In this document: in pieces, positions 30,032 to 38,356 of the stretch
Numbering within the stretch: the first letter of the stretch is position 1
Layout of the letters: every line of letters begins with the position of its first letter
Source of the DNA: an uncultured Atopobiaceae bacterium
GTDB taxonomy: Bacteria > Actinomycetota > Coriobacteriia > Coriobacteriales > Atopobiaceae
Direction of reading: 5' to 3'
DNA length: 64,000 nt
Assembly: GCA_944320975.1 (NCBI GenBank)
Contig: CALUJM010000008.1
Coordinates: 21,239-85,238 of the forward strand
Notes under the pieces: generated by a model
Databases searched by the model: none
Told to the model about the DNA's origin: nothing
What the model saw: only the letters and a program-made list of their open reading frames with translations
Made by a program: the position numbers and the translations under genes

Positions 30032-31099
30032 ATGACCGGGGTTCTGATACGCAACGTCGTGGGCTTTCTCGTGCAGATGGTGCCCTGCGCGGCGCTGTGC
30101 CTCATGCCGTTTGGCGACCGCTTCGTCTGCGGCGCCCGTCACGCCTGGGCCCGCGCCGCGGCAATCATCGCTGCGGGGCTCGTGGTCTTTCTCGGCGTGG
30201 TGGCGTCTCCCTTCGTCGTGCCGGGCGGGGTGCCGTTTAAGGTCTATAACCCGCTGCAAAATGTCGTGTTCCTGGGCACGGCAGCGGGGCTCTTCGTGCT
30301 CTACCTGCGCGAGGTCGACGCCCCGGCCGCCCAGAAGGCCTTCGTCTTCTCCCTGGTCACGTTCTTCGGCTTCTTTGCCACGCTGAGCTCGTCCAACGCG
30401 TCCTACCTCATGGGGCTCTCCGAGCAGAGCGACGGCTACATGTACTACCCGCCGCGCCTCGCGGTGATGGCCGTGGTCTACGTGGCGTTCTTCTGCGCCA
30501 TGTCCGTGGTCATGAGGGCCGTGGGCCGCATGCTGGACTCGCGCCTCGAGTCCGCCACGTGGTGGCGCATGACGGCGCTGCTGAGCATCCTGGTGGCGAC
30601 GCTTTTGCTGGGCGCATGGCTGCCCCCGCTGGACTACGAGACCCTCTACTTCACCACCTGCCTCACCATCACGGTCGACGGCGTGATCCTCGCGTGGTGG
30701 ATGCTCGGGATGGAGCGCCGCGCCAACGAGGACGCCGAGAAGCGCGCCGAGCTGGAGCACGCCCTGCGCACGCACGCCGCCGAGCAGCCCGTGGTGCTCT
30801 CCACCGCCCGCCGCGCGGTCAGCTTCATGCCCGGCGAGGTCGCCTACGTGGACTCGCTCAACCGCGTGCGCGCCATCCACTTCGTCAACGGCGAGCGCGT
30901 GGAGATCGACATGACGCTCTCGGCCATCGTGGACGTCCTGCCGGCCGACCGCTTCGCGTACTGCCACCGCTCCGTGGTGGTGAACCTGGACCACGTGAGC
31001 GCGCTCTCCTCCGACGACCTCACGCTCGACGACGGGACGGTGCTGCCCGTGAGCCGCCGCCGCTACGTCGAGGGCCGCGACGCCCTGGCCGACCGCTGA
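30032..31099 (+). CDS. Membrane-bound LytTR-family transcriptional regulator
   Basis: 355 aa. Seven hydrophobic segments occupy about residues 5-225 (for example FLVQMVPCAALCLM, AAAIIAAGLVVFLGVV, MTALLSILVATLLLGAWL), then a charged, coiled-coil-like stretch (RRANEDAEKRAELEHALR), then a LytTR DNA-binding domain (about 260-352, with FMPGEVAYVDSLNRVRAIHF and DRFAYCHRSVVVNLDHV). LytTR proteins bind direct repeats at target promoters. Membrane-anchored versions are common in Coriobacteriia; ligand and targets are unknown. ATG at 30032 has GGGAGG at 30021-30026. No kinase partner is adjacent. Confidence 0.82.
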   Translation: MTGVLIRNVVGFLVQMVPCAALCLMPFGDRFVCGARHAWARAAAIIAAGLVVFLGVVASPFVVPGGVPFKVYNPLQNVVFLGTAAGLFVLYLREVDAPAAQKAFVFSLVTFFGFFATLSSSNASYLMGLSEQSDGYMYYPPRLAVMAVVYVAFFCAMSVVMRAVGRMLDSRLESATWWRMTALLSILVATLLLGAWLPPLDYETLYFTTCLTITVDGVILAWWMLGMERRANEDAEKRAELEHALRTHAAEQPVVLSTARRAVSFMPGEVAYVDSLNRVRAIHFVNGERVEIDMTLSAIVDVLPADRFAYCHRSVVVNLDHVSALSSDDLTLDDGTVLPVSRRRYVEGRDALADR

Positions 31100-31128
31100 T
31101 TCGGGGCGGCGGCTCGGGTCCTGAGCCA

Positions 31129-31201
31129 TAGTACGCACAGCTCTAGAAACTCCCAATACTTTCCTGCGGATATATGAAAGTTAACGGGACTGTGCGTACT
31201 A
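31129..31201. repeat. Long-spacer inverted repeat, 12-bp arms
   Basis: TAGTACGCACAG (31129-31140) and its exact complement (31190-31201) flank 49 bp of relatively AT-rich DNA. Inside the 305-nt gap between the LytTR gene and the IS110 transposase gene. The rest of that gap holds a CGAGAAGGAC word (31220-31229), a direct repeat of CCTACCNTTCGGT (31260-31292) and the right end of the IS110 element. LytTR regulators use paired sites, so a link is conceivable but untested. Confidence 0.55.
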
Positions 31202-31404
31202 GCGACGCCGGCGAGCGGCCGAGAAGGACGCTCCTCTCGCTGCCCGATTCCGTCCCGCACCTACCATTCGGTTCCAAAGCCTACCGTTCGGTGTAAAACC
31301 CTTGCGGGGGGTGTCTCTATGGTTTTGTCAATCCCTCGAGGAGATTTCGGCATGCCGCGGCGCGCCCGGCGGGCGGGCGCTTTTCCAGGTGGTCCTGAGG
31401 GGTC

Positions 31405-32565
31405 CTAGGCCGCCCGGTAGGGGACCCGGTCGCGCATGATGGCGTAGATCACCTTCAGGCGCTTGCGGGCGACCGCCTTGAGCGCCTTGTTGTGCCGCAT
31501 GCCGCGCCCCCGGCACTCCTCGTAGTACCTGCCGAACTCGTTCTTCGTCCCGATGAGGGAGTTGCACGAGAATGTCAGCAGGTTCTTGAGGGGCTTGCTC
31601 CCGCCCCGCTTCGGCTTCGTCGACCTGGCGCTCGTGCCCGACTGGCTGTCGGCGGGCGCGATGCCGCAGTAGCTGGCGAGCTCGTCGTGGCTCCGGAACA
31701 TCGTCACGTCGACCGAGGCCACGAGCGCCGCGGCGGTCCTGGGGCCGATGCCGGGCACCGTGAGCAGGGCCTCGTAGGTCGCGTCGCCCTCGAGCAGCTC
31801 CCCGATGGCCGCGTCGAGGGCGGAGACCTCGGCGTCGCGGGCGAGGACCTGCCCCGCGAGCATGGAGGCGAGCGCCCCCTCGGCGCGGACCTCCGGGCGC
31901 GACGCCGCGGAGGCGGAGAGCGCCTCCCAGAACGCGTCCTCCCTGCCGCCGCGCGCGCCGGCGAGCTCGCGGTAGCGCTCCACGCCCGCCGCCGCGCAGC
32001 CGTGGGCCGACCCGAGGGCGGCAAGCACCTCGAGCTGCCAGCGCCTGGACGGGTCGAGCGCCGCCTCGAGGGCGGGGTCGGCCTCGAGGAGCACGGCCCG
32101 GAGCCGGTTGAGCGACTCGGTGCGCCCCTTCACGCAGAACGCGCGCTGGGACGAGAGCATCCTGGGCGACGCGCGCCTCTCGTCCTCCTCGGGGACCTCG
32201 CGCAGCGTCCAGGGCATCCCGAGCGCCGTCCGCGCGATCACCTCCGCGTCCAGCTCGTCGGTCTTGGCCGTCGCCGGGAACATCTCGCGGGCCCGCTTCT
32301 CCGCCTTCCCGGGCAGGTAGGCGACGCGCATCCCCGCGGCGCGCGCCCTGGAGAGCACGAGCGCGCCGATGTTGCGCCGCTGGTCCACGACGACGAGGGC
32401 GCCGGCGCCCGCCTCGGCGAGCACGCGGTCGATCGCCGCGGGCCGGTTGTCGACTCGCTCGCTGAGGACGGCCTCGCCGCCGGCGCCGACGCCGAAGGCC
32501 CAGTGGAACGACTTGCCGACGTCGAAGCCGACCACGGCGGCGGGCTTCTTCACGCGCCTTCCCAT
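31405..32565 (-). CDS. IS110-family transposase (DEDD recombinase)
   Basis: 386 aa, full length. N-terminal RuvC-like domain: Asp15 (VVGFDVGKS), Asp61 (VVVDQRRN) where most relatives have Glu, and Asp103/Asp106 (KTDELDAEVIA). The C-terminal Tnp domain has VPGIGPRTAAALVA and CGIAPADSQSGTSARST, which includes the conserved active Ser region. The ATG at 32565 (minus strand) has GGAGG 8 nt upstream. Recombination in this family is directed by a bridge RNA from the non-coding end. The frame is intact, so activity is possible. Confidence 0.93.
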   Translation of the reverse strand: MGRRVKKPAAVVGFDVGKSFHWAFGVGAGGEAVLSERVDNRPAAIDRVLAEAGAGALVVVDQRRNIGALVLSRARAAGMRVAYLPGKAEKRAREMFPATAKTDELDAEVIARTALGMPWTLREVPEEDERRASPRMLSSQRAFCVKGRTESLNRLRAVLLEADPALEAALDPSRRWQLEVLAALGSAHGCAAAGVERYRELAGARGGREDAFWEALSASAASRPEVRAEGALASMLAGQVLARDAEVSALDAAIGELLEGDATYEALLTVPGIGPRTAAALVASVDVTMFRSHDELASYCGIAPADSQSGTSARSTKPKRGGSKPLKNLLTFSCNSLIGTKNEFGRYYEECRGRGMRHNKALKAVARKRLKVIYAIMRDRVPYRAA

Positions 32566-32775
32566 GGTGTATCCTCCAATCAGGTCGGCCGGCCCGACTC
32601 CGCCGCGGGGTCGACAGCCACATTACCCGGCCGTGGCGCCGCGCGCCCGGCACTTCTCTATCAGTCGTCTCCCGCGGCTCCTCCGCCCCGGTGGCAGCAC
32701 CCCCCGGACCCTCGCGGGGCAGGGAAAAAGGGCCATCCGGGGCGGCAGGCCGGCGGCCCCGAGGGGCCCGGCACC
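32566..32775 (-). ncRNA. Candidate IS110 bridge-RNA region
   Basis: About 210 nt of non-coding DNA immediately upstream of the recombinase start on its own strand. Several GC hairpins are visible, for example GGCCCC with GGGGCC (about 32755-32769) and GTCGG with CCGAC next to the ribosome-binding site. A possible -10 TACCAT lies on the minus strand at 32776-32781. Known biology: in IS110 elements the non-coding end makes an RNA with target- and donor-binding loops. The exact RNA ends cannot be set by eye. Confidence 0.45.
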
Positions 32776-32800
32776 ATGGTATTTCCCAGATTGGGAAATG

Positions 32801-32827
32801 AAAAAAGAGCCGCCCTCGGGACGGCTC
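32801..32827 (-). terminator. Minus-strand intrinsic terminator abutting the surface-protein remnant
   Basis: On the minus strand GAGCCG and CGGCTC form a stem with inner GG/CC pairs, followed by six Ts (32806-32801). It faces leftwards although no minus-strand gene lies to its right, which suggests a rearrangement breakpoint just before the truncated + strand gene. A perfect hairpin, ATTTCCC with GGGAAAT, lies next to it at 32781-32799. Confidence 0.6.
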
Positions 32828-32835
32828 AAACTGTA

Positions 32836-35800
32836 ATGGGCGTCGAGTACAACTACGCGCTCAAGGGCGCGACGCCCGCCGACGCCACCGAGGTGCAGGG
32901 GACAGGCGCGGAGGTCACCTTCGACAACCTGACGCCCGGCGCCGAGTACGATATCTATGCGCGCACGCCGGCCTCGAACACGGAGAAGCACTTCCACTCC
33001 TTTGAGGTGCGCGAGACGGTAAAGACCATGGACGCAGGCTATAAGGCGCCGCAGCTCACGGGGTCCTACGTGCCGAGCACCCAGACCGAGAACGCGTTCA
33101 CCTACACCGTTCAGGTGGCTGACCCCATCGACGGTGCCAGCTACCAGTACAGCATGGACGGGGAGACGTGGCAGCCCGCCGCGACGTTCGACGGCTTCAC
33201 GGTTGGTCAGACCCAGACGTTCTACGTCAAGGACATGGGCTCTGAGGACAGGATGCCTGGTCAGGTTGCCACCATCACGGTGGCCTTCGCCAAGCTTGCG
33301 GGCCAGGCGACGGTGACGATGCCGGAGACGACTTGGGCCTACGATGTCGGACAGATCGCGCATGAGCCTCAGGTGAGCACGACCACCAACACCGGAGCGG
33401 AATACACCCTGACCTACGAGCAATTCGTTGAGGGCGAGGGCAGCGAGCCCGACACGTGGGCGGCGTACACTCCCGCCGAGGGAGAGCCCGCCCAGCCGGT
33501 GGACGTGGGCAGGTATCGCGTGACGGTCTCCTATGAGGCGACGGCCCACTACGAGGCCGTGACCTCCGAGCCGGTCGAGTTCACCATCACACAGCGCGAG
33601 TTCACATATGACCAGATGCAGAATGCAGTGGTTGAATGGGCGTCCGAACTCGTCTACAACGGTGAGACACAGGCTCCGACGCTCAAGTCTGTCACCATCG
33701 ACGGAATCGCGTATCCCGCCGATGATTTTAGGGCCGATCATTATTCCGCTGGCGCCGATGCGGGGACGTACCACTCCGCTATCCATTGCGCCGGGGACAA
33801 TATCAAGCTCTCGGGGAGTGCCTACCCGTCGTATGAGATTGCCCCGCTCCCCGTCGAACTTGAGTGGTCTGAGGAGACTACGTTCACCTACAACGGAGAG
33901 AGGCAGTTTCCGGAGGCGACGATCGCAAACCTCGTCGAGGGAGACAGCGTCTCGCTGCGGTATAAATACCAGAGCGACAACGAGATGAACAATGATTGGC
34001 CCGTGGCAGCGGACGAGTACGTCGCGACTGTCGAGCGACTCTCCGGGGCCGACTCCAAGAACTATACGCTCGAGGGTGTGACCGAGGGCCTCAGCTGCAA
34101 GTTCACAATCAAGAAGAGCGATGCCACCCCGCAGGTGACTGCCAAGACGTATAGCAGTACGTGGGACGAGCAGGACGAGTTCACGTACGGGGATGTGATT
34201 AGAGTTCGCGGCAACATAATCCCGACGGATGCGGCCTCGAGCGCCTCTACGTTGGCGAACGGTTTCGCGGATGCCGGAACGGGCCAGGTCGCCCTCTTCT
34301 ACGATGCGGACAAGGACGGAACTGCCGAGCTGCAGGTCTCTGAGCCGTATCCCGTCTACGAGTCTTTTGACACCATGTACGTCCTCACCTACGACACCGC
34401 GAGCCGCCTGCTGCCCACGGGCGAGAAGGTCGAGCTCGAGGTGCGCTATATGGGCGGCGACAGCATGCCCGGCGCCTCGACGACGGTGACCGTCACCATC
34501 GCCAAGAGGGCGCTCACGCCCACCTCCATCGAGGTCGTGGGCGCCGGCCGCGCCTACGACGGCACGACCGGGCTGCCCGAGGGCGCCGCGGTGAGCGTCG
34601 GGTTCACGGGCGCGCTCGAGGGCGACGCCGTCGGGCTCGTCGCCACCGACGCGGCTTACGTGTCCGCGGGCGCGGGCACCAAGACGGTCAGCGCGAAGTC
34701 CTTCTCGCCCACAACGGACGCCGAGGGCGTGGACTGGTCGCAGTGGTACGAGGCCGCGGCCCCGGCCGAGGCCCTGACGGCCGAGGACGCCGAGGGCATC
34801 TCGCAGGCCGCCCCCACGCTCACCGACGCCGCCGACCCGCAGGAGCTCCCCTCCGGCGCCACGGCCGGCGACCTCGAGGAACCGTCGTTCGCGGGCGTGG
34901 GCGGCGAGCCGCTCGGGGGCACGCTGACCTGGTACTCCGACGAGGGGCGCACCCAGCCGCTCTCCGAGGGCGACGCCCTGGGCTCCGGACAGAGGACGCT
35001 CTGGTGGCGCTTCGTGCCGGCGGACCCCAACTACTCAGCGGCCGAGGGCTCCGTCACGGTCTCCGTGGCCGCCCCGCCCGCGCCGTCGCGCCCGTCCTTC
35101 CCCGTCGAGGTCGTGGCGGTCGGGGGCGGCTCCGCCTCCGCCTCGCCCTCCCGCCCGCGCGAGGGGGACGAGGTCACGGTCTCGGCCGAGCCCGGCGAGG
35201 GCCGCGTCGTGGGGTCTGTGGAGGTCGTCGACGCCTCCGGCGCGCCCGTCGAGGTGGCGGGCAACGGCGACGGGACCTGGTCGTTCGTGCAGCCCGGCTC
35301 GGCCGTCACGGTGACCGTGACCTTCGCCTGCGGCGGCGGGGAGCTCTGCCCCTCGGCCGGCTTCCCCGACGTCGACCAATCGCAGTGGTATCACGGCGCC
35401 GTGGACTGGGCGCTCGAGAGCGGCACCATGTCCGGCTACGCCACCGGCCTCTTCGGCCCGGGCGACCCGCTCGCCCGCGAGCAGGCCGCCGCGGTGCTCT
35501 ACAACCTGCTGGGGGAGGACGCCGACGCCCCGGCCGCCCCGCACGCGGACGTCGACGCCGCGCAGTGGTATGCCCGCGCCGTGGCCTGGGCGGTCTCCGA
35601 GGGCGTCATGTCGGGCTACGACGGGGCGACCTTCGGCGTGGGCGACCCGCTCACCCGCGAGCAGTTCGCCGCCGTGCTCGCCAACGCCTGCGGCGCCGAC
35701 GTCGCCTCGGCCGACCAGTCCCCCTCGACGCCTTCCCCGACGCCGGGGACGTGTCGCCCTGGGCCCGCCGCGCCGTGGCCTGGGCCGTCTCCGGGGGCCT

Positions 35801-35924
35801 GCTCGAGGGCGAGGAGGCGCCCGGCGGCGGCCGCGCCCTGGCCCCGGGCCGGGCGGTCACCCGAGCCGAGATGGCCGCGATGGCGATGCGCGCCGTGCGC
35901 GCCGGCGTGCTCGAGATCGGGTAG
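32836..35924 (+). pseudogene. SLH-domain surface protein, 5' truncated and frameshifted
   Basis: Remnant of a large secreted adhesin-like protein. From 32836 the frame encodes about 1,000 residues of beta-rich repeats: VEYNYALKGATPADATEV, MBG/YDG-type modules (AYDGTTGLPEGAAVSV), then a Pro/Ser linker. Three S-layer-homology domains end it: WYHGAVDWALESGTMSGY, WYARAVAWAVSEGVMSGY and, after a -1 frame change, WARRAVAWAVSGGLLEG, with LAREQ, LTREQ and VTRAE motifs for binding the wall polymer. No signal peptide or ribosome-binding site remains. The frame break falls in a C5 run at 35720-35724; one more C restores the frame to the TAG at 35922-35924. The part from 33600 to 34350 is less GC-rich than its neighbours. 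Confidence 0.8.
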
Positions 35925-35929
35925 CGACA

Positions 35930-35972
35930 GCGGCGCCCGGCCCCCGACGCGGGGCCGGGCGCCGCGACTTTT
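35930..35972 (+). terminator. Intrinsic terminator of the surface-protein gene
   Basis: GCGGCGCCCGGCCCC (35930-35944) pairs perfectly with 35951-35965 around a 6-nt loop; TTTT follows at 35969-35972. It lies 6 nt after the stop of the restored frame, supporting that frame as the original gene end. Confidence 0.9.
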
Positions 35973-35984
35973 CCAGCCCTGCGC

Positions 35985-36050
35985 CGAGCATGCCATATGG
36001 GACGGAACCCGACCCAGTCCCGCCGGATTCCGTCCCATATGGCATGCTCG
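35985..36050. repeat. Perfect 23-bp inverted repeat
   Basis: Arms 35985-36007 and 36028-36050, containing GCATGCCATATGGGACGG, with a 20-nt loop. No T-run follows, so it is not a terminator. First of two palindromic elements in the 506-nt gap before truA, which otherwise holds no gene. Confidence 0.75.
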
Positions 36051-36103
36051 AGCCGCGCCCCCTTGCCGCTGGTCTCGAGCGCGCCTCACCGCCCCCCGCC
36101 CGC

Positions 36104-36335
36104 CTGCAAAAACGCCCTCCAGTCCATATCTGGCGGCCGCCGCCTGCAAAATCGGGCTTCGGTCCATGGCTTTTTCGGCCCGCCCGCCCGAGCGAATCTC
36201 GAATGCCTTAATTGTTATGCGTGGCGCTTTACCCCATGACACGCGCCTTTCCTCGAGGGGCCATTTTTTCATGGACTGAAGGGCGATTTTGCGGACGGCG
36301 GCCGCGGGATATGGGCCGAAGCCCGATTTTGCAGA
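36104..36335. repeat. Composite inverted repeat upstream of truA
   Basis: Two arms of about 66 bp (36104-36169 and 36270-36335) in inverse orientation, roughly 75 percent alike by eye. Each arm holds two tandem copies of a TGCAAAATCGGGCTTCGGTC-like unit separated by a GCGGCCGCCG block. About 100 bp lie between the arms. The architecture matches the element at 43783-43924 although the sequence differs. Confidence 0.65.
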
Positions 36336-36430
36336 TCGCCGCGGCCCCTCGTGCCTGCGCCCTCCTCGATTCCCGCCCCCGCGCCCACGGCGCCCCGCGT
36401 GCTACCCTTACGGGGACAGAAAGGATCCCC

Positions 36431-37228
36431 ATGCACGAAGGCGCCACCCTTGTCATACGCCTCGGCTACCGCGGAGCAGGTTTCGCGGGCTTTGCCGAGC
36501 AGCCCGGCGGCGTGCGCACGGTCGCCGGAGAGCTTCGCCGTGCGCTCGAGACGGCCCTGCGCCGCCCCTGCGAGCTCACCTGCGCCGGCCGCACGGACGC
36601 CGGCGTCCACGCCATCGCGCAGTACGTGAGCGTGCCCGTCTCCCCCGAGGAGGCGCAGCTCCCGGGCACCCGGCTCATGCGCAGCCTCGTGGCGCTCACC
36701 CCCGACGACCTCTCGGTCCAGGCCCTCTTCCGCGCGCCCGCAGGCTTCTCGGCTCGCTTCGACGCCCTCGCGCGCAGCTATCGCTACCGCATCGCCGCCT
36801 CGGACGCGCGGCCGGTCCTTTCCTGGGACCACGCCTGGTGGTTTCGCGGCTCGCTCGACGCCGCCGCCATGGACGCCGCCGCCCAGGCCCTCGTGGGCGA
36901 GCATGACTTCAAGAGCTTCTGCAAGGCCACCTCGGCTGAGGGCAAGCCCACCTGCCGCTACGTGTCACGCCTCTCCGTGGGTCGCGTGACCGAGGCGGGG
37001 GAGGAGCTCGTCGCCATCGACGTCACGGGCAACGCCTTCCTGCACAACATGGTCCGCACCATCGCTGGCACGCTCGTGGAGGTGGGCCGCGGCCACCGCG
37101 ACGCCGCCTGGGTCGCCCGGGCGCTCGAGGCGCGCGACCGAGCCGCCGCCGGGCCCTGCGCCCCCGCGAAAGGCCTCACGTTCGTCGGGGTAGAATACCC
37201 CGAGCACACCCTCGCGCCCTGGGAGTGA
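36431..37228 (+). CDS. truA: tRNA pseudouridine synthase A
   Basis: Makes pseudouridine 38-40 in the tRNA anticodon stem-loop. 265 aa, normal length. Catalytic Asp sits in AGRTDAGVHA; RYRIAASDARPV and GNAFLHNMVRTIAGTLVEVG are also diagnostic. ATG at 36431 has AAAGGA before it; the frame is open further upstream but over repeat DNA. A TACCCT -10-like box lies near 36402. truA usually follows the ecf genes, from which it has been separated here. Confidence 0.96.
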   Translation: MHEGATLVIRLGYRGAGFAGFAEQPGGVRTVAGELRRALETALRRPCELTCAGRTDAGVHAIAQYVSVPVSPEEAQLPGTRLMRSLVALTPDDLSVQALFRAPAGFSARFDALARSYRYRIAASDARPVLSWDHAWWFRGSLDAAAMDAAAQALVGEHDFKSFCKATSAEGKPTCRYVSRLSVGRVTEAGEELVAIDVTGNAFLHNMVRTIAGTLVEVGRGHRDAAWVARALEARDRAAAGPCAPAKGLTFVGVEYPEHTLAPWE

Positions 37229-37255
37229 CGGGCGCCCATCAACGAAGGAAGCGCC

Positions 37256-38176
37256 GTGGATCTGTTCCTGCACGTCCTCGAGCACAGCGTGGGCGACACG
37301 CTGCGGCTCGTGCCGTTCCTGTTCATCACCTACCTCGCCATGGAGGCGCTCGAGCACGCCAGCGCCGACCGCGTCCAGGCCGTCGTGGAGCGCTCCGGCA
37401 AGGCGGGCCCGGCCGCGGGCGCGCTGCTGGGCGCCGTCCCGCAGTGCGGCTTCTCCGCGATGGCGGCGACGCTCTACGCGGGCCGCGTGGTCACGGCGGG
37501 CACGCTCGTGGCCGTGATCCTCTCAACCTCGGACGAGATGATCCCCGTCTTCCTCGCGCACGGCGCTTCGGTCGGCAGCATGCTCGCCATCATGGCGACC
37601 AAGGTCGTCGCGGGCATCGTCGTGGGCTTTGCCGTGGACGCGGCCCTGCGCGCCCTGCGCCGCGCCGGCGACGGCCATGCCCACATCCACGAGCTCTGCG
37701 AGCGCGCCCACTGCCACTGCGACGACGTCGACCACGCAGAGGGCGGCCACGGCCACGACCATGCGCACGGCCATGGCCGCTGGGCCGTGGTGCGCTCGGC
37801 GGCGGTCCACACCGTCCAGGTGAGCGCCTGGATCCTCGCGATCACCTTTGTCTTTGGCCTGGCCATGGAGCTCGTGGGCACCGAGTCGCTCGCGGCCGCC
37901 GTCGCCAACCATCCCGTGCGCGCCACCTTCCTCTCCGCGCTGGTGGGCCTGATCCCCAACTGCGCCGCGAGCGTCGCCATCACCGAGCTCTACCTCGAGG
38001 GCGCCCTCGCCGCGGGCCCCATGCTCGCCGGCCTTCTCGCCTCGGGGGGCGTGGGCCTGCTGGTGCTCTGGCGCACCAACGTCGACGCCCGCCAGAGCGC
38101 CGCCATCACGGCCTTCGTCTACGCCGCGGCCGTCGCCATCGGCCTCGCGGCGAGCGCCCTGGGCGTCACGTTCTAG
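37256..38176 (+). CDS. 10-TM putative heavy-metal exporter (ArsP_2-like)
   Basis: 306-aa membrane protein with two related halves: LGAVPQCGFSAMAATLYAGR in the first and LVGLIPNCAASVAITELYLE in the second, each with a conserved Pro-x-Cys in a helix. The halves are joined by a His/Cys/Asp-rich cytoplasmic or extracellular loop (HAHIHELC, HCHCDDVDH, HGHDHAHGHG; about residues 140-180) that very likely binds metal. This pattern fits the putative 10TM heavy-metal exporter family, sometimes annotated as manganese or arsenic efflux. GTG start behind GAAGGAAG. The transported ion is not determinable. Confidence 0.78.
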   Translation: MDLFLHVLEHSVGDTLRLVPFLFITYLAMEALEHASADRVQAVVERSGKAGPAAGALLGAVPQCGFSAMAATLYAGRVVTAGTLVAVILSTSDEMIPVFLAHGASVGSMLAIMATKVVAGIVVGFAVDAALRALRRAGDGHAHIHELCERAHCHCDDVDHAEGGHGHDHAHGHGRWAVVRSAAVHTVQVSAWILAITFVFGLAMELVGTESLAAAVANHPVRATFLSALVGLIPNCAASVAITELYLEGALAAGPMLAGLLASGGVGLLVLWRTNVDARQSAAITAFVYAAAVAIGLAASALGVTF

Positions 38177-38248
38177 CCTCCCGTGCCGGCCGGTCTCTCC
38201 CGTCAGCTCACGCCGCGCCGCTAGCGAGCACAATCCGGTTCGATTTCC

Positions 38249-38254
38249 TATAAT
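38249..38254 (+). promoter_or_regulatory. -10 box upstream of the LCP-like gene
   Basis: Perfect TATAAT about 100 nt before the gene at 38357; no good -35 at 17 bp. A CGAGAAGGAC word lies in the leader at 38302-38311. Confidence 0.5.
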
Positions 38255-38356
38255 CAGGGGGACCGGCGCCCCGCGCGCCGGGTCATCGGATGATAAGAGG
38301 GCGAGAAGGACGCGCCGCCCGTGACGCGCCGCCCGCCCATTTCCTAGGGAGAAGCC

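Larger units (their letters stand above)
31319..32791 (-). mobile_element. IS110-family element (ends approximate)
   Basis: One DEDD recombinase gene with non-coding flanks. IS110 elements have no conventional terminal repeats or target duplication, so the ends are estimates. The non-coding left end (upstream of the gene, about 32566-32791) is long and GC-structured, as expected for the bridge-RNA region. The right end contains a minus-strand TTGACA (31326-31331), which in IS110 circles forms a promoter with a -10 from the left end. The insertion lies directly in front of a 5'-truncated surface-protein gene. Confidence 0.7.

Noticed and set aside
32895..32905. GGGGACAGG inside the surface-protein gene
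   Set aside because: It is in coding sequence with no palindromic arms.
31492..36279. Single + strand frame of about 1,595 codons covering the IS110 gene and the surface protein
   Set aside because: The first 1.1 kb is merely the antisense of the IS110 recombinase; only the part from about 32836 is real coding sequence, and it ends in a frameshift.
36410..36435. GGGGACAG just before truA as a REP-like unit
   Set aside because: GGGGA and TCCCC could pair, but the arms are only 5 bp and the segment holds the truA ribosome-binding site, so chance is likely.
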